The notes beneath the pieces are model-generated. The model was given only the letters and a program-made list of their open reading frames with translations. It was not told where the DNA came from and made no database searches. A program made the position numbers and the translations under genes. From Terriglobia bacterium (lineage in GTDB: Bacteria; Acidobacteriota; Terriglobia; UBA7540), in contig JAIQEZ010000025.1 of the NCBI GenBank assembly GCA_020073545.1, forward strand, positions 1 through 45,778: a DNA stretch of 45,778 nt, read 5' to 3'. Below are positions 18,153 through 26,200 of this stretch, piece by piece. Numbering within the stretch: position 1 is the first letter of the stretch; each line of letters starts with the position of its first letter.

Positions 18153-20729
18153 CTAGTCCGCCACGGAAAACTCCAGCTTATTGCCGGATTGATCAATGCG
18201 GTCCAGCCGCACGCGCACACGTTCGCCGAGGTGGAGAGCGCGCTGGGTGCGCTGGCCGATGATGGCGCGTTGGCGTTCGCGGTAGACGTAGTAGTCGTCG
18301 CCGAGGGTGGCGAGAGAAACGAAACCTTCCACAAACAGGTCGGTCAGCTCCACGAAGAATCCGTACTTGGTCAGGCTGATGATGAGGGCGTCGAACTCAT
18401 TGCCGACGTGCTGCGCCATGAAGGAGACCTTCTTCCATTCGATGAGCTCGCGCTCGGCATCGGCAGCACGACGTTCGGCTTCCGACGTCGCCACGCTGAG
18501 GGCGTGGAGTTCCTGCGGAACCACGAAGGCGCGGCCCGGGAGGATGTGGCCGGTGACGGGCGCTCCACGGCCGATCGAAGCCGTGGCGGCGCGCCTATCC
18601 ATTGCCGCGCGACCGCGTGGAGGTTGCAGTGGTGCATCCAGGCGCGCCCCCGGCGCTGTGCGGGCTCGTTGGTCTGCAGCAACCCCGGCAACGTGGGCGC
18701 TGCCACCCTCCTTTTCGAGTGCGGCCTTCAGAATCCGATGCACGATGAGGTCGGGATAGCGGCGGATCGGCGAAGTGAAGTGGGTGTAGGTTTGCGCCGC
18801 GAGCGCGAAGTGGCCGACGTTCTCCTCCAAGTAGCGCGCTTGTTTCAAAGACCGCAGCATCAAATAGGAAAGGATGCGCTCTTCGGGTTTCCCCTCCAGG
18901 CGCTGGGTCAGCCGCTGGTAGTGACGCGGGCTGATCTCCAATTCCTTGGCGTCCAACCGCTCGAGGAAGCGCGGATAGCGGTCGCGCTCGTCGCGCTTGC
19001 TCGTGCGCAGGCGCTGCGCCGCAGGCAGTTCTACGCCCAGTGAGTAGCCGAACGTCGCGGCGATCTCTTCAAACTCCAAAACCTTTTTGGGGTCCGGCTT
19101 CTCGTGAATGCGATAGAGGGAAGGAATCCCCCGGCGCTCGAGATAACCGGCCACGGCTTCGTTGGCGGCCAGCATGAATTCTTCAATGAGGCGGTGTGCG
19201 ATGTTGCGTTCCGAGCGCGTGACGCCCACCATGCGGCCGAACTCGTCGAACTCAATGAGCGGCTCGGGCAGATCGAAGTCAATGGAGCCGCGCTGCTCGC
19301 GCCGCCGGTTGAGAATCAGCGCGAGTTCCTCCATGAGTTTGAAATGCTGGATGAGCGCCGCATAGCGCTGGCGGGCGGTGGGCTCGTCCAACAGGATGTC
19401 GCGCACGGCCGTGTAGGTCATGCGCTCGGCGCTGCGGATGATGCCCGGCAGGAGTTCGTATTCGACGACGCGCCCCTCGGGATCGATTTCCATCAGCGCC
19501 GACATCACCAATCGGTCGACGTGCGGGTTCAGACTGCAAATGCCGTTCGAAAGGTCGAGCGGCAGCATCGGCACGGCGCGGTCGGGGAAATACACGGAAG
19601 TGCCGCGCAGGCGCGCCTCGCGGTCGACCGCCGAGCCGGGGCGTACGTAGTGCGCCGCGTCCGCGATGTGAACGTGCAGAAGATAATTCCCCCACGGGAG
19701 GCGCTCCACGTAAACGGCATCATCAAAATCCTTGGCGGTCTCACCGTCGATGGTGACGATAGGCAGGCCGCGAAAATCGCGGCGACCTGCGCGGTCGTGC
19801 TCCGGGATGTATTGCGGCGTGGCGCTTGCCTCCGCCAACACCTCCGCCGGAAAGCGATGCGGCAAGTGGAATTTGCGGATGACAATTTCTACGTCCACGC
19901 CGAATTCGTCGCGACGCCCGAGAATTTCTATGACCCGGCCTCGCGGCAACTCGGCGGGGCGCGGAAAGCTGGTGAGCTCGACGTCCACGATCAGGCCTTC
20001 CAGGTCACGTGCCGTGCGGCGGGCTTTCGTTTCCGGCCCCGTGATTTTGCCTTCCGACTCGCCCCCAAACTGCCGGTCGCGGCTGCGCAGCTTCACTCCT
20101 GCCGGACCCTCGCCGTCAAGCACCTCACCGCCCGGCCACTCCTGCCCGCGCGGTATGACGATCTCGAACGGGATGCGGTGATCAAAGGGGAGAACGTAGT
20201 TGTAACGCGCGCCGCAATGGAACTGGCCCACCACCGTCTTCTGCGCGCGCTCGCTGACGCGCAGGATGCGGCCTTTCACACGCCCGTCCGGCTTGGCGCG
20301 AAGAACCTGGACTTCCACGCGGTCGCCGTGCATGGCTGAGCCCACGCCGTCAGAGGAGATGTAGATGTCGAGGTCGGTGCCGGCCAGCGGCGCGTCGGGC
20401 ACTACAAAGCCATAGCCATCGCGATGGCCGATCAGGCGGCCGCTCACGACATTCGTTCCGCGCGCCCGCGCAGGCGATGCGCCGCCGGGGGGAGCAGGCA
20501 CAGGATTCTCCGTAGCGGCGTGGCGGTCCTTGTGGGCCAGTGCGAAGTGACTCTTCTTCAGGTAAACGATGCGGCCACGGCGGGAGAGATCCTTTAATGC
20601 GCTCTTGAGCTCCCGCGCCTGGCTCGACCGCAAGCCGAGCTCGACGACCAACTCGCGAAGCCGAAACGTTTTGCGGGGATCTCGCCCGAAGATTTTGAGA
20701 ATCTCTTGCTGTGATGGGAATTCGCGCAT
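18153..20729 (-). CDS. rnr: ribonuclease R
   Basis: This 858-residue exoribonuclease has an N-terminal winged helix (QQEILKIFGRDPRKTFRLREL), cold-shock domains (GRLIGHRDGYGFVVPD, DIYISSDGVGSAMHGDRV), the RNB catalytic domain and a C-terminal S1 domain starting VGNEFDALIISLTKYGFFVE. RNB motifs are IVTIDGETAKDFDDAV with the metal-binding aspartates, and TYTHFTSPIRRYPDLIVHR. It degrades structured RNA 3' to 5'. Residues of about 671-741 (18507-18719) form a Pro/Arg/Ala-rich insert between the HRILKA helix and the SEAERRAADAERE helix, where relatives have a short linker. The usual basic tail after S1 is missing. The start at 20729 lacks a strong Shine-Dalgarno. Confidence 0.95.
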   Translation of the reverse strand: MREFPSQQEILKIFGRDPRKTFRLRELVVELGLRSSQARELKSALKDLSRRGRIVYLKKSHFALAHKDRHAATENPVPAPPGGASPARARGTNVVSGRLIGHRDGYGFVVPDAPLAGTDLDIYISSDGVGSAMHGDRVEVQVLRAKPDGRVKGRILRVSERAQKTVVGQFHCGARYNYVLPFDHRIPFEIVIPRGQEWPGGEVLDGEGPAGVKLRSRDRQFGGESEGKITGPETKARRTARDLEGLIVDVELTSFPRPAELPRGRVIEILGRRDEFGVDVEIVIRKFHLPHRFPAEVLAEASATPQYIPEHDRAGRRDFRGLPIVTIDGETAKDFDDAVYVERLPWGNYLLHVHIADAAHYVRPGSAVDREARLRGTSVYFPDRAVPMLPLDLSNGICSLNPHVDRLVMSALMEIDPEGRVVEYELLPGIIRSAERMTYTAVRDILLDEPTARQRYAALIQHFKLMEELALILNRRREQRGSIDFDLPEPLIEFDEFGRMVGVTRSERNIAHRLIEEFMLAANEAVAGYLERRGIPSLYRIHEKPDPKKVLEFEEIAATFGYSLGVELPAAQRLRTSKRDERDRYPRFLERLDAKELEISPRHYQRLTQRLEGKPEERILSYLMLRSLKQARYLEENVGHFALAAQTYTHFTSPIRRYPDLIVHRILKAALEKEGGSAHVAGVAADQRARTAPGARLDAPLQPPRGRAAMDRRAATASIGRGAPVTGHILPGRAFVVPQELHALSVATSEAERRAADAERELIEWKKVSFMAQHVGNEFDALIISLTKYGFFVELTDLFVEGFVSLATLGDDYYVYRERQRAIIGQRTQRALHLGERVRVRLDRIDQSGNKLEFSVAD

Positions 20730-20776
20730 GGATGTTCTCAGGTAATTCTATCATTCGTTGGGAAGAGACGCTATCC

Positions 20777-20803
20777 GCTTTACTTTATGCTATAATGTAA
20801 AGC
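20777..20803 (+). promoter_or_regulatory. palindromic operator/promoter of the vapBC operon
   Basis: A 27-bp imperfect palindrome has arms GCTTTAC (20777-20783) and GTAAAGC (20797-20803), with inner TTAT/ATAA pairs. It contains the perfect -10 box TATAAT at 20791-20796. The antitoxin ATG is 8 bases beyond the -10, so the mRNA would be leaderless or nearly so. VapB-type antitoxins bind such palindromes to repress their own operon. Confidence 0.65.
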
Positions 20804-20804
20804 T

Positions 20805-21026
20805 ATGGCGGAAGCAACTCTTTCCACAAAGAATCAGATTGTGATCCCGCGAGAGGCTCGCGAGGCCTTGCGGTTGAGAGCCGGTGACAGGATACTGGTG
20901 GTCGTCCGCGGAGAAAGGGTTATCGTCCTGCAGAAACCCAAATCCCCTCATGCCGCGATTCGCGGCTTGGCGCGCGGTGTCTATTCCCGCGGCCATCTTC
21001 GAAAGGAACGCCAGAGTTGGGACTAG
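20805..21026 (+). CDS. vapB: AbrB/MazE-fold antitoxin (VapB type)
   Basis: The 73-residue protein is a SpoVT-AbrB swapped-hairpin DNA-binding domain: STKNQIVIPREAREALRLRAGDRILVV (partly quoted), then VIVLQKPK. Its C-terminal tail, RGLARGVYSRGHLRKERQSW, would bind and neutralise the toxin. The 3' end overlaps the toxin gene by 10 bases. The palindrome over its own promoter suggests autoregulation by the VapB or VapBC complex. Confidence 0.88.
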   Translation: MAEATLSTKNQIVIPREAREALRLRAGDRILVVVRGERVIVLQKPKSPHAAIRGLARGVYSRGHLRKERQSWD

Positions 21027-21469
21027 ACCCCCTCCGCACCTTTCTCCGGCGTCACCGCCGGATCGCTTTGGACGCGAGTGTTTTCATTTACCAGTTAGAG
21101 GCCAACGCCCGATATCTTCCCTTCACCGATCACATCTTTTCGTGGCTCGAACGGCCCGATTCGAAGGGAATCACCGCAACCATTACCATGACGGATTTGC
21201 TGGTTCAACCCTATCGCGACCCCGACGAGCAACGGGTGGATGAGTTCTTCGGCTTGTTGTCTACCTATCCCCACCTGGATTGGATTGCCCCGAACCTGGA
21301 GATCGCAGATCTTGCCGCGCGGCTTCGCGCCCTGCACCGTTTGCGAACTCCAGATGCTTTGCAGGCCGCGACCGCCGTACACGCCCAGGCGACCGGCTTG
21401 ATAACCAATGATCCGGTTTTCGAGAGGGTGGAAGCCTTTGAGACGCTGGTCTTGGACCAACTTCTCTAA
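21017..21469 (+). CDS. vapC: PIN-domain ribonuclease toxin (VapC type)
   Basis: The 150-residue PIN domain has acidic residues at D19 (IALDASVFIYQ), D60 (TITMTDLL), D113 (LRTPDALQAATA) and D132 (LITNDPVF). The second acidic position is Asp where VapC proteins usually have Glu. PIN toxins cleave tRNA or rRNA when the antitoxin is lost. The start is TTG at 21017, supported by AAGGA 9 bases upstream and a 10-base overlap with vapB; this is a common toxin arrangement that lowers toxin translation. Confidence 0.87.
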   Translation: MGLDPLRTFLRRHRRIALDASVFIYQLEANARYLPFTDHIFSWLERPDSKGITATITMTDLLVQPYRDPDEQRVDEFFGLLSTYPHLDWIAPNLEIADLAARLRALHRLRTPDALQAATAVHAQATGLITNDPVFERVEAFETLVLDQLL

Positions 21470-21960
21470 AGACGGTTGTTCTTGACCCTCTGCCTGTGCC
21501 GGTGTTTTCTGGTCTCTTCCCCTGTCCGGGTAAGGGGATACAGGGACAAGGGGACTCCAACGTCTGCCATGACGCCCGCGCCGGGTTCCGGGATTTCAGA
21601 TGGATAGACGTATGCTGTCCCAGCCACTCGCGATATCCCCGGCGCCGCAGGAATTGCACGAACACGCTCACATCCCAAGGCGTCACCGCCCGCCGCGCCC
21701 CCCGCAGGCTTCCTTTCTTCTTATCCCCATGCACAGCGTTTTTTCGTTGCGCTGTGCCTCCGGCGACTGTGTCTAGCTGACTCAGGTCAATGGATTAGAA
21801 TGGGATAATGCTCCCCACATTCGCATTCGGGTGTCAAGCTCCCCACGAAACCTGCCGATAATAAGACTGAACTAGGGTTGGTTTGTAGTCAGTCGTGCGT
21901 TAGACGACCGTCGCCATGGAAGCTATCGAATGTCAGTCCGGCGGGACTCAAGGAGTGATT
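21470..21960. other. intergenic stretch, no gene recognised
   Basis: This 491-bp gap holds repeat-like sequence, including a CCCCTGTC...GACAAGGGG inverted repeat at about 21518-21555. A minus-strand frame (QFLRRRGYREWLGQHTS near 21620-21680) looks faintly like a protein but matches no family I recognise. The leader of the response regulator cluster is within 21780-21960; no convincing -35/-10 pair was found. Confidence 0.35.
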
Positions 21961-22443
21961 ATGGACGAGGGATTCGGCAAGCCTGTAGAAATCCTCCTGG
22001 TAGAAGACAACCCGGGGGATGTGCGGCTGACGATCGAAGCTCTGCGCGACGCCAAAGTCAGCAACCATTTGACCGTGGCGCCGGATGGGCTGGAAGCGCT
22101 AGCCATGCTGCGCGGCACGCCCCCCCACAACAAAGCGAGACATTCTGATCTGATTCTGCTGGACCTCAACCTCCCCAAGAAACATGGCCGCGAAGTGTTG
22201 GCAGACCTCAAGAGCGATCCTAGACTCAAACGCATCCCGGTGGTCATCCTTACGACCTCCAAAGCCGAAGAGGATATCCTCAAGACCTATGACCTTCACG
22301 CCAACTGCTATGTGACCAAGCCGGTGGGACTCGATCAATTTATGTATGTGGTCAGGTCGATAGAAGATTTTTGGCTCTCCGTGGTGACGCTCCCTGGAGG
22401 GAAAGCCGATGGTCATCAGTTCGATTCGAACGCTGCTTATTGA
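21961..22443 (+). CDS. single-domain response regulator (Rcp1-like receiver)
   Basis: The 160-residue protein is a receiver domain: [18 protein letters not shown], phospho-acceptor D68 in LILLDLNLPKKHG, VVILTTS and the K of CYVTKPVGLDQF. The SIEDFWLSVVTLP tail is typical of regulators that pair with phytochrome-like or PAS histidine kinases. No output domain is present, so it probably relays phosphate or binds a partner. The start ATG at 21961 follows AAGGAG by 5 bases. Its 3' end overlaps the next gene by 35 bases, indicating an operon. Confidence 0.92.
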   Translation: MDEGFGKPVEILLVEDNPGDVRLTIEALRDAKVSNHLTVAPDGLEALAMLRGTPPHNKARHSDLILLDLNLPKKHGREVLADLKSDPRLKRIPVVILTTSKAEEDILKTYDLHANCYVTKPVGLDQFMYVVRSIEDFWLSVVTLPGGKADGHQFDSNAAY

Positions 22444-23292
22444 GGATAACCCTGCCGACGCCCGAGTGATCCGCGAGGCTCTGGCCGAAGTTCCGGAAGC
22501 GGCTTTCGAAGTTGAGTGGGCTGAGGGGCTGGCCAAGGGCCTGGAAAAGCTGGAGGGGGAGGGCGTGGACCTGGTGTTGCTGGGTCTTCACCTGCCGGAG
22601 AGCCGGGGCTTAGCCACCTTTGCGACCACGCAAGCCTGCGCACCTGACGTCCCCATCATTGTATGGACGGGATTGGATGATCGCGAACTGGCCCTGAAGG
22701 CCGTCCGGGACGGAGCCCAGGACTATTTGGTGAAAGGGCAAGTCGAGGGCCCATCCCTGGTGCGTTCGATGCAGAACGCGGTGATGAGGCATCGCCTGCA
22801 GCGGGAGACGGATGGCCACACCTCGAAAGACGAACTTACCGGTCTTTATAACCGCCAAGGCTTTCTCGCGCTGGGCGAACAACTCCTGCGGTTTGCCGAT
22901 CTGGGCAAGCGTACATTGACCTTGGTTCATGCTGACGTCGACGGGCTGGAAAAGATCAACCAGGCTTTTGGGCGCGAGGAAGGCGATGCCGCGTTGCGAG
23001 ACATTGCCGAGGCGCTTCGCGCCACCTTTCGGGAATCCGACCTTATAGCTCGGGTGGGGGGGATGAATTCGCCTGGATGTGCTTGCGCTTTTGTGACCGC
23101 CACATGGGGGAAGCCAAGGCATTGTTCGAGCAGGCCCTGCGGACCCGCCACAGCACGGGAGAGCGGCCCTACGCCTTGGCGGTGAGCTGGGGAGTGTCCG
23201 CCTACGATCCGGCAGCCCCCTGCTCGATGGCCACGTTGATAAAGCGCGCCGAGGCACAAGCGCAGCCTGATTACCTTGGCCCCGCGCCGTGA
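22409..23292 (+). pseudogene. receiver-GGDEF diguanylate cyclase, frameshifted in the GGDEF motif
   Basis: Residues 1-125 are a receiver-like domain (RTLLIEDNPADARVIREAL) whose phospho-acceptor position is Gly59 (LVLLGLHLPES). A GGDEF domain follows: DELTGLYNRQGFL, LVHADVDGLEKIN and FRESDLIARVGG. At the G7 run 23056-23062 the frame breaks. As written, the protein continues MNSPGCA and stops at 23185; one extra G restores DEFAWMC and a normal ending (PYALAVSWGVSAYD, LIKRAEAQAQPDYLG) to the stop at 23290-23292. An RxxD inhibitory site is present. It may be a real lesion, a slippage-controlled gene or a sequencing error. The start at 22409 has GGAGGG upstream. Confidence 0.8.
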
Positions 23293-23315
23293 GGAGAAAC
23301 CCGGTTTGTTTCTCC
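23293..23315 (+). terminator. hairpin directly after the GGDEF gene
   Basis: GGAGAAAC-CCGGTTT-GTTTCTCC is a perfect 8-bp stem starting right after the TGA. A second stem, GGCCGGCGC...GCGCCGGCC, is at 23335-23368. Neither is followed by a T run, so termination is uncertain. They may instead stabilise or process the mRNA. Confidence 0.3.
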
Positions 23316-23533
23316 CTGCCCGCCTTGCCCGGGCGGCCGGCGCCGCGCTATCTCCTCCAGCGCCGGCCGGCAGTTCGGCCCCAAGGTGGTTGAGGTCTTT
23401 CTTTTGCTTCCCGTCTCGGCATGGGAGGAGGTTCGCTAGCGAGCTGGCAACCTGCGCCTCATCAGCACCGGCGGCCAGATAGGCAAGGTGGAATTCCCGT
23501 TGGCAGCATAGAGCCTAATTCCTAGTCCGGAAA

Positions 23534-25733
23534 ATGGCACGTCAGGACGAAACAAGAATGAGCAACTGGACGAAATTCTTCCAACGGTTCTCTCTGGAAC
23601 AAAAGACTGTAACCGGCTTCGGGCTGGCCCTGGCGACCCTCATGGCGGTGGGGGCGCTCCAGTACCGAGTCACTCGGGCGCTGATTGAGACCGACCGCTG
23701 GGTGGCGTATACCAACGCCGTCCGCGCCGAACTTGAACAGGCCTATTCGGCGATACAGCAAGCTGAGGCTGGCACGCGAGGGTTTGTGGCCACGGGCAAC
23801 GAGAGTTTTCTCCAGCAACACCAGGTGGGGATTTCGCGTGCCGGCGAGTATCTCCGCACGCTCCCGGGCCTGATCGCAGAAAGCCCCCTCCAACGCCATA
23901 ACGTGGACAGACTGTTGTCCCTGACCGACCGGAAAATTGCTCAGATGCAGGGCCTCGTCTCGCTGCGCCGCGAGCGGGGATTTGTGGCCGCCAGCCGAGA
24001 GCTGAACAAGGGTGAGGGGCTCAGCTTAATGAACGAAATACGTGAGGTCGTTGACTCCATGCAGTTGCACGAGGAGAAGTTACTGCACGTCCGCGAGGCC
24101 GCGAGCCGGGCCGTTGCCAGGAATGCGGAGACGATGATTGTCCTGGGAGCGCTGCTGGCACTCGCCTTCGGCATCGTCGCAGGTTGGATAACGCATCGGG
24201 ACATTGCGCAGCGTGAACGGGCGCAGGTATCGCGCGCCCGCTTAGCCGCCATCGTGGAGTCTTCGGACGATGCGATTATGGGAAGAACGCTGGATGGAAT
24301 CATCCAGAGTTGGAACGCTGGGGCCGAGCGACTCTACGGATACTCCGCCGAGGAAGCAAAAGGCAGGCCAGTCTCCATCCTGCTGCCACCCGATCGTCTT
24401 GACGAGGAACCGAGCATCCTAAAAAGGATTGACAAAGGGGAGAGTGTCGATCACTTCGAAAGTGTGCGCGCCCGGAAGGACGGCCGGCTCGTCCCCGTAG
24501 CGCTGACGGTCTCGCCCCTCCGAGATGTCACCGGCAAGGTTGTAGGTATGTCGAGCATCGCCCGCGACATCACCGCGCAGAAGCAAGCTTCTCAGTATGC
24601 TCGCAGCCTGCTTGAGGCCTCGCTCGACCCGCTGGTCACCATCAGTCCGGACGGCAAGATCACCGACGTCAACGAGGCCACGTTCAAAGTCACCGGCGTT
24701 GCCCGCGAGAAACTGGTCGGCACCGACTTCTCCAACTACTTCACCGAACCGGAGAAGGCGCGGGAAGGTTACAAGCAGGTCTTTGCCAAGGGGATGGTCA
24801 CGGACTATCCGCTCACGGTTCGGCACGTGGACGGCCGTCTGACCGACGTGCTCTACAACGCCTCGGTCTACAGAGACCCACGCGGGAACGTTCTGGGCGT
24901 GTTCGCTGCTGCCCGCGACATCACCGCGCGGAAGCGGGCGGAAATCGAAATCCGCAAGCTTAACGACGAACTGGAGCAGCGCGTGGCGAAGCGCACGGCC
25001 GCGCTCGAGGCAAGCAACAAGGAACTGGAAGCCTTTACTTACTCCGTGTCTCACGACCTGCGCGCACCGCTGCGCCACGTGGACGGCTTCTCCAAGTTGC
25101 TCTCCGAGGAATGCGAGGCGCAATTGTCGCCCGAGGCGCAAGAATACGTCTCGGCCATCCGCGAGTCCGTCCAGCAGATGGGCGTGCTGATCGACGACTT
25201 GCTCAACCTGGCGCGCACGGGCCGCAAAGAATTGAGGGTTGAGGTGACAGGACTGAATTCGCTGGTGCAAGAGGTCATCGCGGATCTGAGACGCGCCAAC
25301 CCCACGCGCGACATCCAATGGAAAGTCCAGACTCTGCCCTTCGTGGAATGCGATCCCGCGCTGATGAAACAAGTTTTCGCAAACTTGCTCTCCAATGCCG
25401 TCAAGTTCACCCGCCCGCGCCGCCCGGCGGTCATCGAGATTGGAGTCACCAGCCAGGATAGCCGTTCGACCGTCTTTGTGCGTGACAATGGTGTGGGCTT
25501 CAGCATGAAGTACGCCGACAAACTCTTTGGAGTGTTCCAGCGGCTGCACCGGACAGAGGACTTTGAAGGGACCGGCGTCGGCCTGGCCACGGTACAGCGC
25601 ATCATCCACAAGCATGGGGGACGCATCTGGGGGGGAGGCGGAGCTCGACAAGGGCGCGACCTTTCATTTCAGCTTGGGAACGTTTGAGGGCAAGCAACTG
25701 GACAGCCAGCCGAGTGGAGGAGGAAAGCAATGA
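23534..25733 (+). pseudogene. CHASE3-PAS-PAS sensor histidine kinase, frameshifted near the 3' end
   Basis: The kinase has TM1 (about 27-45), a CHASE3 sensor (YSAIQQAEAGTRGFVATG), TM2 (about 197-220), PAS domains at about 235-345 and 355-470, HisKA with His507 (YSVSHDLRAPLRH), N-box NLLSNAVKF, G1 DNGVGF and G2 GTGVGLA. At the G7 run 25629-25635 the written frame becomes GGGGARQGRDLSF and stops at 25687. With one G fewer it reads GEAELDKGATFHFSLG and ends at TGA 25731-25733, which overlaps the next gene's ATG as ATGA. That coupling argues that the longer frame is ancestral. All catalytic boxes lie before the shift, so activity may survive. The start could be 23534 or 23558. Confidence 0.85.
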
Positions 25734-26188
25734 TTCAGCAACACGTGCAAATTCTTCTTGTGGAAGACAACCCCAAGGACGTGACGTTGACGCTCCACGC
25801 CCTGCGGCAGGAGAAACTGGCCAATGACATTCAGGTAGCGCGTGACGGCGAAGAAGCCCTGGATTTTCTTTTCTGCCGTGGTCAGTTTGCCGAGCGCAGC
25901 TTCGAGCATCCGCCCCGCCTGGTGCTCTTGGACTTGAAAATCCCCAAGGTGGATGGCTTGGAGGTGCTGCGGGCGGTGAAGAGTGACCCCCGGACAAAGC
26001 CTATTCCCGTGGTGGTTCTCACGTCGTCGCGCGAAGAAAGGGACACGGTGGACAGCTACAAGCTCGGCGTCAATGGCTATATCCAAAAACCGGTGGAATT
26101 CGACTCCTTCCGCCAAGCTGTGAAGCAACTGGGGTTCTACTGGCTGGTAGTCAACGAGCCGCCACCGCCGCGCGCCTTCAAGTCCTGA
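25730..26188 (+). CDS. single-domain response regulator (Rcp1-like receiver)
   Basis: The 152-residue receiver has [18 protein letters not shown], phospho-acceptor D68 in [23 protein letters not shown] and the conserved Lys in [11 protein letters not shown]. It is related to the regulator at 21961 and has no output domain. Its ATG overlaps the restored stop of the kinase gene, so it is the probable phosphorylation partner of that kinase. The next gene begins 12 bases later. Confidence 0.92.
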   Translation: MIQQHVQILLVEDNPKDVTLTLHALRQEKLANDIQVARDGEEALDFLFCRGQFAERSFEHPPRLVLLDLKIPKVDGLEVLRAVKSDPRTKPIPVVVLTSSREERDTVDSYKLGVNGYIQKPVEFDSFRQAVKQLGFYWLVVNEPPPPRAFKS

Positions 26189-26200
26189 GAGGGTATCGGT

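Noticed and set aside
19104-20339. 411-codon antisense frame over RNase R
   Set aside because: Shadow frame; RNase R is unambiguous on the other strand.
21261-21734. Minus-strand frame with QFLRRRGYREWLGQHTS, suspected transposase remnant
   Set aside because: No transposase catalytic motif and half of it is antisense to vapC; I cannot assign it.
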